Below, piece by piece: positions 41,388 to 49,712 of a stretch of DNA of 58,497 nucleotides. Numbering within the stretch: the stretch's first letter is position 1; every line of letters starts with the position of its first letter. This DNA is from an uncultured Chthonomonas sp. (GTDB taxonomy: Bacteria; Armatimonadota; Chthonomonadetes; Chthonomonadales; CAJBBX01). The notes under the pieces were generated by a model. It was not told the DNA's origin. It searched no databases and was given only the letters and a program-made list of their open reading frames with translations. The stretch is from assembly GCA_903885605.1 (NCBI GenBank), contig CAISJD010000026.1, positions 1 through 58,497 of the forward strand. The letters are read 5' to 3'. The position numbers were made by a program, and so were the translations under genes.

Positions 41388-41693
41388 GCTGGGTGGTGGG
41401 ACCCGCGCCGCTGCGTCTGCTGCGTGAGCCCTGCCAATGCCGAGTCCACCGCGGGGGTGGGGAGCCTCCCTGCGGGCGCAAGCCCCTACGGCTGCCTGGA
41501 TATGGCCGGCAACGTCTGGGAGTGGTGCGCGGATTGGTACGATGGTGAGCGCACGAGCCGTGTCCTGCGGGGCGGCGCGTGGAACTTCAGGGATACTGGC
41601 AACTTCCGCGCGTGCGTTCGCGACGGGAGCCGCCCTGAGAGTAGGTACGACAGTCTAGGGTTTCGGTGTGTCTCTCCCGAGGGCTCCTCGTAG
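41388..41693 (+). pseudogene. Truncated FGE-sulfatase/C-type-lectin-fold domain with DGR-like variable end
   Basis: The frame carries the C-terminal signature of formylglycine-generating-enzyme (SUMF1, PF03781) proteins: PANAESTAGVGSLPAGASPY, then GCLDMAGNVWEWCADWYD, RVLRGGAWN and GFRCV, ending at TAG 41691-41693. The N-terminal ~two thirds are missing. Between W (41580) and GFR (41658) nearly all codons at the positions that vary in diversity-generating-retroelement targets end in C or T (TTC, GAT, ACT, GGC, GTT, GAC, AGC, AGT, TAC, AGT), as if derived from AAC/AAT. This is unlike the G/C-ending codon use of neighbours. It is either a decayed FGE or a mobile DGR target end. Confidence 0.65.
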
Positions 41694-41697
41694 CCCT
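41680..41697. other. Small hairpin at the end of the FGE-like frame
   Basis: AGGGCT-CCTCGT-AGCCCT forms a 6-bp stem overlapping the stop codon. DGR variable regions are often followed by a short hairpin, so it is listed, but a 6-bp stem can occur by chance. Confidence 0.5.
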
Positions 41698-41824
41698 TTG
41701 GTCTCTGGCCCCTTTGCCCTTTGCCGCTGCCGTTGCCCTGCACTCCGCCGGCCGTCGGTTGAGCAGGTCCGGGCAGCCGTTGCGCGGGCCGTACCGAAAC
41801 CACGGCGCGCTCACGGATCACTCC

Positions 41825-41850
41825 CAGACTCGGGCACGGAGGCCCGAGCC
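41825..41850. repeat. 26-bp inverted repeat, right copy
   Basis: CAGACTCGGGCACGGAGGCC and the next six bases are the perfect complement of 41362-41387. The two copies bracket 437 bp containing the FGE-like fragment. The bases just outside the copies do not match. Confidence 0.9.
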
Positions 41851-41896
41851 GGCAAGGGCGGCAGCGGCGGGGCGTGCAGCCGTGGGTCTCGATACG

Positions 41897-41920
41897 CCTG
41901 TCCGCCGGGCGGCGGACAGG
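41897..41920. other. 10-bp perfect hairpin with tetraloop
   Basis: CCTGTCCGCC (41897-41906), GGGC loop, GGCGGACAGG (41911-41920). It is followed directly by the 27-nt repeats. It could be a terminator or part of a repeat element; there is no T-run. Confidence 0.75.
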
Positions 41921-41999
41921 CACTCGACCGACGGCTTGGCCAACCGGCGCTCGACCGACGGCCTCTTGAGCCGGCACTCGACCGGCGGCATCCGCGCCA
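41919..41999. repeat. Three 27-nt tandem repeats (CTCGACCGACGGC core)
   Basis: Units start at 41919, 41946 and 41973, each opening GGC(A/G)CTCGACCG(A/G)CGGC. In one frame they encode a 9-residue repeat (RHSTDGLAN, RRSTDGLLS, RHSTGGIRA), but that frame has no start or family similarity. The 348-nt stretch 41694-42041 contains this array, the hairpin and the right inverted repeat, and no gene I can support. Confidence 0.85.
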
Positions 42000-42041
42000 C
42001 CGTTGCAGGTGCCTCCGCCCGCCGGGGCGAACTTACGGGGT

Positions 42042-44597
42042 ATGAGCGCAACCTTTGCCTTGATCATGCTGCTGGCCGCCGGCTTGGCCGCGGCCGCCTT
42101 GCCCACCGTCAGCTACACGGCCCTCTCCGACGCCGCCCGGGCGTCGGGCCAGCTTGCACGGTACGACGGGACGCCGCGTCGAACAGCCACGCTGGAGCTG
42201 GACGGCCACAAGCTGACCGTGGCCGTGCCGCGGACCATCCGGGCCTACGACGTGGCGCCGCTGGAGTACACGCTGGAGCGGCCCGGCGGCGCGGGCAGGG
42301 CCTGCGTGGAGGCCGTGGCGTTCGAGGATGCACGCAAGGCGCGCGGGAAACCGCTCTATGACCTGGCGATCCCCGGCAACCTGGGCGTGCGGATCGACTA
42401 CCTGGGGAGCATCTCCGCCGACAACGTGCCGGGCAAGTACGTGCCGCTGACGCCCGACCCCAAGACGCCCGTGAGCCCCTACCCGCACTTCAAGCGGGAC
42501 GCCATGGTCCGCTCGGGCACCGTGCGGCAGGCGGCGCTGGTCTGGTTCAAGTTCCGCGTCACCAACACCGGCGACACGATCCTCGACCCCGAGGGCTTCG
42601 GGGCGTCGTTCGCGTCGCCGATCCTCCGCAAGCTGAAGTCCGACGGCGCCGAGGAGTGGTTCGCGCAGCCGATCAACCTCTTCGAGCGGCATCTCACCAC
42701 CCTCTATCCCGGCCAGAGCTGGGATGTCTGGGTCCACTTCTGGTGTCCGGTGCTGGGCGGACCCTACAACCACGGGCTGGTGGCCGGCGACTACAAGATC
42801 GAGTTCCAGATGCTCTACCGCTACCACCGCGACTACCAGTGGGGCGTCAACATCTGGGCCGGCGCGCCCTGGTGCCGCCTGGACGTGCCCATTCGGGTGA
42901 CGAAGGAGGGCGGCCAGAGCCCCGTGGCGCCGCGCTTCGTGGCCATGGACGACGCCGACAAGACGCCCGGCTACATCGACACGTTTGAGGAGTTCATGAC
43001 GGCGTTTCGCATCCACCCGCCTGCGGCGGAGGCGGAGCGGCAGAGCGGCACGCTCTACCTGCAGCCGGCGCCGTGGACGAAGCACGTCACGCTCAAGCTG
43101 ATCCTGCCGGGTTCGCGCCGCATTGCCGTGGCGCGCGTGCCGGTGCGGGTGACCGACGAGACGATGGCCGTGCGGCACAACCCGTCCAACGTCATGCTCG
43201 TGGAGCGCGACGGCAAGCGGACGCCCGCCTTCGTGGCGCAGGCCATGCCCGGCATGCGCACGGGCGTGCAGCTCGGGCCCTTCCCGGAGAAGCACCTGCG
43301 CGCCGAGATCATGGAGATGAAGCGGCTGGGCGTGAACCTCATCGCCAACACCGCCGGCGGCTGGTGGATCGACGAGCTGGGCGGCCGCAAGGAGCCCGAG
43401 CCGCTGAGCGCGCAGTACAAGTACTGGTACGACGTGTTGGTGCGCGAAGCCGGCCTCAAGCTGCTGGGATGGAGTGTCTACCCGCCGGGCTCCATCCGCT
43501 GGCTCGAAGCCGGCAAGCCGCTGCTGGGAGGCGAGGGCGACGAGGTCGCGAAGGCTCCGGTGGGCTATGGCGACTGGGCCGGGCTGGACCTGGCAGACCC
43601 CGTGGCCGCGGAGGTGGTGGCCGCCTGGACGAAGTACCAGTATCAGCGGTGGGGCGACCTCTGGTTCCGCACCGCCGACGGCCGCGTGCCGGTGGATATG
43701 GAGGACAGCTGGGGCTGGATGCGCGACGACATCAACGTCCGTTACCGCGTCGGTCCCCTCACGCTGGCCCGGTTCCGGCAGTGGCTGCAGGCGAAGTACG
43801 CCACGCCGGGCGCCATGGACGCGGCCTGGGGCTCCGCCTACGCCTCGTTCGACGCCGTGGACCCGCAGGCCGACCAGGGCGTCGAGGGCGACGGGATGGC
43901 TCACGGCCCGGTCTACAACAAGCCCGAGCACCCCTTCCACGACTGGTCGCCGGCGGTGGCCGATTGGGACCTCTTCCGCACCGAGCTGCGCATGGAGTTC
44001 CTGCGGAGGTGCAACGGGCTGATCCGCCGGTTCCTCCCCGGCGCCGAGATCGCCGTGCGGACCGAGGGCGCCAACCTGGTCATCGCCGGAGACGCCGCGT
44101 CGCCGAGCATGCACTGGCGACACGCGTTCTATTCGCAGCGGCGCAACGCCATGGTCTTCGACGTGGTGAAGCGGGCCGACACGCTCCACTTCTACAGCGA
44201 CTACACCACGCTCCCCTACACCGAGGCCGAGTGGCGGCAGGGGATGCGCGAGATGACGGCGGCGGGCGTGGTCCCCATGTTCCTGCCGCAGTTCGACCAT
44301 ATGCGTGATATCCTGCTGAATGACCACTACGGCCGCGAGTACAAGACCCACTACGGCCTCGACGCACCGCGCAAGGGGATGATGATCCACTGCCTGACGG
44401 CCGCCTACCCCTGGTGGAAGGCGACCTACGAGGAGGGCGGCGCTCCGGGCATCCTATGGAGCGACTACCTCTGCGACGGCTTCGCCACCGAAACGCAGAA
44501 GCGCGAACTGCGCCTGCTCCGGACCCGCCTGGACGCCCTGCCCGAGATGCGGCTTCGTGGCCGGGCCGAGGCCCGGTCCGGGCGCCCTGCGCAGTGA
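42042..44597 (+). CDS. GH42-like exported glycoside hydrolase with replaced C-terminus
   Basis: The ATG at 42042 follows GGGG and gives a signal peptide (LIMLLAAGLAAAALP) and 851 aa. Residues ~30-400 are beta-rich. From ~410 (HLRAEIMEMKRLGVNLIANT) a GH42/GH-A barrel runs, with MDAAWGSAYASFDAVDPQ and VPVDMEDSWGWMRDD as landmarks. The last 15 or so residues (MRLRGRAEARSGRPAQ) follow a 75-bp duplicated segment and replace the ending PETPAKKEP seen in the duplicate at 47198-47294, so the 3' end was altered by a rearrangement. The family is assigned by pattern; substrate unknown. Confidence 0.72.
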   Translation: MSATFALIMLLAAGLAAAALPTVSYTALSDAARASGQLARYDGTPRRTATLELDGHKLTVAVPRTIRAYDVAPLEYTLERPGGAGRACVEAVAFEDARKARGKPLYDLAIPGNLGVRIDYLGSISADNVPGKYVPLTPDPKTPVSPYPHFKRDAMVRSGTVRQAALVWFKFRVTNTGDTILDPEGFGASFASPILRKLKSDGAEEWFAQPINLFERHLTTLYPGQSWDVWVHFWCPVLGGPYNHGLVAGDYKIEFQMLYRYHRDYQWGVNIWAGAPWCRLDVPIRVTKEGGQSPVAPRFVAMDDADKTPGYIDTFEEFMTAFRIHPPAAEAERQSGTLYLQPAPWTKHVTLKLILPGSRRIAVARVPVRVTDETMAVRHNPSNVMLVERDGKRTPAFVAQAMPGMRTGVQLGPFPEKHLRAEIMEMKRLGVNLIANTAGGWWIDELGGRKEPEPLSAQYKYWYDVLVREAGLKLLGWSVYPPGSIRWLEAGKPLLGGEGDEVAKAPVGYGDWAGLDLADPVAAEVVAAWTKYQYQRWGDLWFRTADGRVPVDMEDSWGWMRDDINVRYRVGPLTLARFRQWLQAKYATPGAMDAAWGSAYASFDAVDPQADQGVEGDGMAHGPVYNKPEHPFHDWSPAVADWDLFRTELRMEFLRRCNGLIRRFLPGAEIAVRTEGANLVIAGDAASPSMHWRHAFYSQRRNAMVFDVVKRADTLHFYSDYTTLPYTEAEWRQGMREMTAAGVVPMFLPQFDHMRDILLNDHYGREYKTHYGLDAPRKGMMIHCLTAAYPWWKATYEEGGAPGILWSDYLCDGFATETQKRELRLLRTRLDALPEMRLRGRAEARSGRPAQ
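44473..44547. repeat. 75-bp direct duplication, copy 1 (inside the GH42-like gene end)
   Basis: It matches 47198-47272 at 72 of 75 positions, offset 2725 bp. All three differences are synonymous in the reading frame shared by both copies (GAA/GAG, CTG/TTG, CGG/CGA). It sits in the last ~40 codons of the gene at 42042. Confidence 0.92.
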
Positions 44598-44752
44598 TGA
44601 GGGGACTGCCGGCTGCTGCAACCTGCGAAGCCTGGGTGAGGCGGCACGCTGGAGCCCAGGGCGAGGACGACGGCCGTGCGGCCAAGGCCCGCACCAAGCA
44701 CCGTCCCGGGCGGGCCGGCGGCATGGTCTGGCCCGAACGCAGGAGCAGAACA

Positions 44753-47143
44753 ATGCAGCCGCTTTCCATCGGTCTCCCGTCAGCGCCGCTACTCGCCCTG
44801 GGCCTGCTCCTGTGCCACTGCGGATCCCTCGGGAATACAACCCAACTTGCCGGCTGGGACTTCACCCGCGGGGCCAAGGGGTGGACGAAGAGCCCTGCGG
44901 TCGCACGATGCCGCCGGACATCCGAGGGTCTCGTCCTGGTTGGCGTCAGCGAGGACCCCTCCATCACGAGTCCGGAGTTCCGGTTCCGGAGCCGGCGTTT
45001 CGTGCTGGTGAGCCTCCGCATGCGCTCCACTGGTGATAGGACCGGGCAGATCTTCTACGGCTCCGCATTCACCCCGGAGAAGAGCCGCACATTCCAGGTC
45101 ATCAATGACGGCAAGTGGCACGAGTACCGGGTCTGGCTGCCGGCTTCGGCCGGCCTGGGCCGCCTACGCCTGGATCCCTCCGGCGGGCCCTGCATCTGCA
45201 CCATCGCCTCGCTGCGCGTGGACGCCACAACCGAGGCGCCCACCGAAGCATGGGCCCGGCCGCTGGAGCTTCGCGGCAAGAAGATCATCGGCGGCGGCCA
45301 GTACGCCACAAGCGGCGAGGAGGCGGTAACCTCGCGATTCCTGGCGCTCCATCGAGAGGTTATCGGGAACTTCCCATTTGACGGTTACGTGGTGCCCGTG
45401 GTGGTCGGGCAGGAGTGGGCAGAGGGCGCTGGGTTGCCACGCCGCGACTACCTGCTGCATGAGCTACTGTGGAGCCGCATCCGGCTACCCTATGCGGCGG
45501 TCAGAGAGGCCATCGCCGACCTGAACTCCGTGCGGTGGGCGCATGTCACCGATAACTTCCTCAATCTCACACTGATTGACGGCGCAGATGGGTGCGCCAC
45601 ACCGGACCTGGCCGACGACCGTGATTGGGCCGTCATCGAGAGCAACGCCGGCCTGGCCGCGCGCCTCTGCCGGGAGGCGAAGCTCCAGGGGTTCTGGCTC
45701 GATACGGAGCAGTACGGGAACTACCAGTGGCGGACCGAGGCGGGGCTGCCGGAGCCGGGCCATGGCCGTCCCGCCGACCTGAAGTTCCCGCTAGGGAAGG
45801 ACACCCCCCAGCTCCTTCGCCGCCGCGGCGCCCAGTGGATCAAGGCGGTCCAGGCGCAGATGCCGGCGGTGAAGATCATCACCACGTTCGCCTGGTCGCC
45901 GGATGCGAACGGGTACGCTCCGCTGAAGGGTGTGACCGCCTTCCTGAATGGTGTCCTGGACGGCATCCGTGCGCCGGGACGGCTGATCCACGGCCACGAG
46001 AACACGTTCTACTTCGGACAGGGCCCGGGCACGGCCAACGTAGCCAACGATGGACGGCAAGAGGGCTATCCGGGCGGTCGTGCCAGGTACGCGGAAGCAC
46101 GCGCCGACATCCGTGGCTGGCGAAAGTACAGCACAAACCCCGGCAAGTACGACCGATTCGTGAGTGTCGGGATGGCGGCCTGGGTGGAGGACGATCCCTG
46201 GAACACCTGGTCCGGCTGGCCGAGCGGGTCGCGGTGGTCCTTCTGGTCGAACCTTGCACTGGCGCTGGCCTACAGCGACGAGTATGTCTGGGTCTGGTCG
46301 GAACATACCCACTATGGTCACGGGCTCGAGGCAAAGGCCGGGATGAACCCCTTCCTCGCGTCGTTGAGCAACCAGACCTTCAACACCGGACGTGAGGCGG
46401 CCGGCGAGTTCACCGAGGAGTTTGCGACTGATCCGCTGCGCAGGGGCTGGTACTTTGACTTCGATATGCTCGACATCGGTCGCAAGCTGAGCCCGAGCCA
46501 CGACGTCGCCCTGATGGGCGCCACGTCTGTCCCCTATGCCTGGTCCGCCGCAGCCAGGGCGGTGCGGGTGGATGGCGCGTGGCCGGCGGGACCACGCGGC
46601 GACGCCATACCTCCGCCGGATCAGCGCCGCCGTTACGTCCGCCCGATCCGTCCGGTGGACCGCAGGACCGGTTTTGCGGTCTCGATGGACTTCCGCGTGA
46701 CCTCGTTCGGTCGGCGCAGCGGCGACAGGATGGTGATCGGTCTCTTTCGAAGTGGGCAGGCCCGGTCCCATACGGGCCTGGCCCTGGAGGTCGAAGCGGC
46801 GGATCGCGCGCACATCGTCCTGTCCGGCCCCAGGGGTTCCCTGCGTCTCCCGCTCCAGGTTCAAGGCGGGATCAGGCCGGGGAAGAGCTATCGGATCGCG
46901 TTCGAGTATGATGCTGCGAGGTCGCGCCTTCAGATGTCTCTGTGCGATCGGTCCGCTGTTCGGCGACTCGTGTCACATGCGTGCGCGGCGGCGCCGGCCG
47001 GGATGGGCGCATTTGGCTGGGATGAGATCGGGATTGCGCACGAAGGAGGTTCGGCGACCGGCCCTCCGCGGCCGGCCTATCGGTACCTGTTGGAGCGGGC
47101 ATCCCTGCGCCGACCCGTACCTGCGACGCACGGCAGGCGCTGA
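44753..47143 (+). CDS. Secreted or lipid-anchored protein of unknown function with TIM-barrel-like core
   Basis: The ATG at 44753 follows AGGAG (44741-44745). The N-terminus (LLALGLLLCHCGS) has a lipobox-like LLLC, so it may be a lipoprotein. A jelly-roll-like domain comes first (GWDFTRGAKGWTKSP to ~residue 170). A central region (IIGGGQYATSGEEA; GFWLDTEQYGNYQW; ITTFAWSPDANGY; HGHENTFYFGQGPG) has the look of a glycosidase barrel with acidic residues in DTEQY and GHENT. A C-terminal lectin-like beta-sandwich follows (MDFRVTSFGRRSGDRM). I do not recognise the family. It lies inside a bracket of duplicated sequence (44473-47272), as if inserted. 155 nt upstream hold nothing else. Confidence 0.65.
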   Translation: MQPLSIGLPSAPLLALGLLLCHCGSLGNTTQLAGWDFTRGAKGWTKSPAVARCRRTSEGLVLVGVSEDPSITSPEFRFRSRRFVLVSLRMRSTGDRTGQIFYGSAFTPEKSRTFQVINDGKWHEYRVWLPASAGLGRLRLDPSGGPCICTIASLRVDATTEAPTEAWARPLELRGKKIIGGGQYATSGEEAVTSRFLALHREVIGNFPFDGYVVPVVVGQEWAEGAGLPRRDYLLHELLWSRIRLPYAAVREAIADLNSVRWAHVTDNFLNLTLIDGADGCATPDLADDRDWAVIESNAGLAARLCREAKLQGFWLDTEQYGNYQWRTEAGLPEPGHGRPADLKFPLGKDTPQLLRRRGAQWIKAVQAQMPAVKIITTFAWSPDANGYAPLKGVTAFLNGVLDGIRAPGRLIHGHENTFYFGQGPGTANVANDGRQEGYPGGRARYAEARADIRGWRKYSTNPGKYDRFVSVGMAAWVEDDPWNTWSGWPSGSRWSFWSNLALALAYSDEYVWVWSEHTHYGHGLEAKAGMNPFLASLSNQTFNTGREAAGEFTEEFATDPLRRGWYFDFDMLDIGRKLSPSHDVALMGATSVPYAWSAAARAVRVDGAWPAGPRGDAIPPPDQRRRYVRPIRPVDRRTGFAVSMDFRVTSFGRRSGDRMVIGLFRSGQARSHTGLALEVEAADRAHIVLSGPRGSLRLPLQVQGGIRPGKSYRIAFEYDAARSRLQMSLCDRSAVRRLVSHACAAAPAGMGAFGWDEIGIAHEGGSATGPPRPAYRYLLERASLRRPVPATHGRR

Positions 47144-47193
47144 ACGCCTGCATGGGAGTTGCCTCAGAATTGGTCCTAACTCACGATCGCGGC

Positions 47194-47294
47194 TACGGCG
47201 ACGGCTTCGCCACCGAAACGCAGAAGCGCGAGTTGCGCCTGCTCCGAACCCGCCTGGACGCCCTGCCCGAGACGCCCGCCAAGAAGGAGCCCTG
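47194..47294 (+). pseudogene. 3' remnant of a paralogue of the 42042 gene
   Basis: In frame it reads DGFATETQKRELRLLRTRLD, then ALPETPAKKEP and stop TGA at 47292-47294. That is the natural C-terminus of the GH42-like protein at 42042, without any upstream part. The stop is followed 3 nt later by the next start, and AAGGAG inside the remnant serves as that gene's ribosome-binding site. The segment 47144-47193 has no feature. Confidence 0.8.
47198..47272. repeat. 75-bp direct duplication, copy 2
   Basis: Partner of 44473-44547 (72/75 identical, three synonymous differences). After it the two copies diverge (ATGCGG versus ACGCCC). Confidence 0.92.
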
Positions 47295-47297
47295 ACC

Positions 47298-49712
47298 ATG
47301 CGCAACCTTGCCCTCTCCCTGCTGCTCGCCCTTGTCGCGGCCCCGGCCGCCCACGCCGCCGAGGGCAAGCCCTTGGCCGTTGAGCACGAGCCCATGGTCG
47401 TCCTCATGGGTAGCGTCACCAACGCCATGTGGCCCATCAAGGATGTGGCCGCCATGGAGCGCTCGGCCTCCTTCGCCCGCTCGCTGGGCGTCGACGCCTA
47501 CGAGACCTATGTACCCTGGAACGTGCTGGAGCCCGGCGGTCCCGGCGCGTTCGACTGGACCGAGACCGACAAGCTCGACGCCGCCTGCCGCAAGGCGGGG
47601 CTCAAGTGGCAGGCCTTCGTCATGTTGAACCCCAGCTACGCCACACCGAAGTGGTTCCGCGACAGCGGGAAGGACGTCGCCCACCGATGCCTGGAGCATG
47701 GCAAAGACAGCGACGCGCGCTCCATCTTCTGCCCGGGCCTCGAGGAGCACGTCGACCGCGTGCTGGGCGGGCTCTTCAAGCGCTACAACGCTTCGCCTGC
47801 GCTGGAGTCAGTCATGTTCGGCGTCAGCGGCGACTTCGGCGAGAGCATCTACCCGGCCGGCGCCGTGGGATGGAACGGGCAGTACCACAACCACGCGGGC
47901 TTCTGGTGCGCCGAGGAGCCTGCCCGGTCCCACTTCCGGGCCTGGGCCAAGCGCCACTACGGGAGTATCGCCAGGCTTAACGCGGCCTGGGCCACGAAGT
48001 TTGGCGGCTTCGAGCAGGTCACGTTCCAGCTCCCCTCCCTGCCCATGCCCGACGCGCGCTGGCTCGACCAGGCCGAGTGGTACCGGGGCGCCATGACGGA
48101 GTGGTGCGGCGCATGGATGCGTGCGGCCCGCAAGCACGCCGACCCGCGGGTGCCGCTCTACCTCTGCGTCGGCGGCGGCGATCACGTGATGCTCGGCTTC
48201 GACATCACCGGCCAGGCGCGCCTCTGCGCCAAGAACAACGTCTGGCTGCGGCTCACCAATGAGGGCAGCAACTACGCCGGCAACTTCATGGGTACGCGGC
48301 AGGTGACCACCGCGGCCAAGCTCTACGGCGTGCCGTCGGGCCTCGAGCCGGCGGGGGAAGTGAACGCCCGAGGCGTCACGGCGCGCATCTTCGGCGCGGC
48401 GGCGGCGGGCTGCAACCATCTCCACTACTACGAGGGGCAGGTGGCCAACTTCGGGGCCGCCACGCCCGCCGAGGGGCGCACCGACGTCTGGAACCGGTTC
48501 CGCAAGCACCTGGTTCAGAAGGCGCCCTATGTCAACGTGGCCGCCTACTACCCGCGTATCGACGCCATGTGCAAGCGGGAGATGAGCACCGAGAGCCTGA
48601 ACCGCTACGCCTCGCTGCGCGACGTGTTGGACTTCGACATGGTGGACGACAATCTGGCCGCCGACGGCAAGCTGGACCGGTACCGCGTGCTGCTGCTGGG
48701 CCCCGTCGCCACGCTGGATGCCCGGGCCTACGCCCAACTGACCCGCTGGATTCGCGCCGGCGGAACGCTGGTGGCGTCTGAGCAGAAGAGCCTGCGGGTC
48801 TGGAACGCCGCCACGTCGACCTTCCGCGCCGTGCCTCCGCTGGCCCCGAAGGCGGCCGCATGGGCAACCATCCCTGTGCTGGCGCCCGCCCGCTACGTGG
48901 TGCGGCCCGGCGCGCCGCCGCCCGGCGTCGAGCTCACGGGCACATGGAGCCACTCCGAGGGCGACTACCGCTGGGGCGGCAAGAACGCCGGCCTGAAGCT
49001 GCCCGTGGACCCCAAGCTCGACTACACGCTCACGTACGAGGGCGGAGTGCCGCTGGAGGGCGCCGTACTGGCCAACGGCGTGGAGATCGGCCGCATGTCC
49101 GGCGGCTCGGGCAACGAGCGCCAGTGGAGCTTCCCGGTGCCGTCGTCACTACTGAAGGGCTCCAACAGCCTGCGCCTGGAGTTCCGCATGAAGCCCATGG
49201 TTCTCGCCACGGACTCGCGCGAGCTGTGCATCTATCCCAGGGCCATCACGCTGGAGGCCGCGGGCGGTGACGCGGCGATCTCGGAGCCCCGGTTCGGCGC
49301 CGTGACGCTCGACAGAGCCAAGCTGGCCGCCTCCACGGTGAAGATAGGCAAGGGGCGCGTCGTCGCGTTACCCACCGCGGCCTACGGCCCCGCGGAGTAC
49401 GCCCGGGCGCTGGTGATGCTCCTTCGATCCGGCGGATCGGCGGGCATCCCGCCGAGCGCCGTGCCCGACGGCGCCGGCGACGGTCTCTTCGTGGCCCTTC
49501 GCGGTGACGAGGCCCTGGTGTACAACAGCACGGCCCTGCCCATCACCGCGACCCTGAGACTGCCCGCCGGAGCCGAACTGGACCGTTTCCACCGGTCGGC
49601 GGGCCAGACCATCGAGGTTCGAGACCTTGCGCCGGACGCCATCGTGGCCCACCCGCTGAAGGTGGTGGCCGACACGGGCGTGGCGCGAACCCGCAAAGGA
49701 GGTAAGCCATGA
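47298..49712 (+). CDS. GH42/GH14-like exported glycoside hydrolase
   Basis: The ATG at 47298 follows AAGGAG. A signal peptide (LALSLLLALVAAPAAHA) opens the 804-aa protein. The barrel starts VVLMGSVTNAMWPIKDVAAM and SLGVDAYETYVPWNVLEPGG. It continues SVMFGVSGDFGESIYPAG, with Glu in GDFGES as a plausible acid, and LTNEGSNYAGNF. The second half contains a GH42-like Rossmann domain (YRVLLLGPVATLDARAYAQL) and jelly-roll segments (LTGTWSHSEGDYRWGG). It is a paralogue of the truncated gene at the window start. The stop overlaps the next start (ATGA), so the pair is translationally coupled. Likely a beta-galactosidase-type exoenzyme. Confidence 0.75.
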   Translation: MRNLALSLLLALVAAPAAHAAEGKPLAVEHEPMVVLMGSVTNAMWPIKDVAAMERSASFARSLGVDAYETYVPWNVLEPGGPGAFDWTETDKLDAACRKAGLKWQAFVMLNPSYATPKWFRDSGKDVAHRCLEHGKDSDARSIFCPGLEEHVDRVLGGLFKRYNASPALESVMFGVSGDFGESIYPAGAVGWNGQYHNHAGFWCAEEPARSHFRAWAKRHYGSIARLNAAWATKFGGFEQVTFQLPSLPMPDARWLDQAEWYRGAMTEWCGAWMRAARKHADPRVPLYLCVGGGDHVMLGFDITGQARLCAKNNVWLRLTNEGSNYAGNFMGTRQVTTAAKLYGVPSGLEPAGEVNARGVTARIFGAAAAGCNHLHYYEGQVANFGAATPAEGRTDVWNRFRKHLVQKAPYVNVAAYYPRIDAMCKREMSTESLNRYASLRDVLDFDMVDDNLAADGKLDRYRVLLLGPVATLDARAYAQLTRWIRAGGTLVASEQKSLRVWNAATSTFRAVPPLAPKAAAWATIPVLAPARYVVRPGAPPPGVELTGTWSHSEGDYRWGGKNAGLKLPVDPKLDYTLTYEGGVPLEGAVLANGVEIGRMSGGSGNERQWSFPVPSSLLKGSNSLRLEFRMKPMVLATDSRELCIYPRAITLEAAGGDAAISEPRFGAVTLDRAKLAASTVKIGKGRVVALPTAAYGPAEYARALVMLLRSGGSAGIPPSAVPDGAGDGLFVALRGDEALVYNSTALPITATLRLPAGAELDRFHRSAGQTIEVRDLAPDAIVAHPLKVVADTGVARTRKGGKP

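Noticed and set aside
40591-41481. 296-aa minus-strand open frame as one gene
   Set aside because: Only its last ~80 residues resemble a protein (IS110). The rest reads through palindromes and low-complexity sequence.
41388-41693. Functional formylglycine-generating enzyme for the sulfatase at 13965
   Set aside because: Only the C-terminal third is present, so it cannot supply the sulfatase activation activity.
41666-42361. 231-aa frame containing RHSTDGLAN repeats
   Set aside because: It crosses the tandem repeat and the start of the GH42-like gene in another frame; there is no start signal or similarity.
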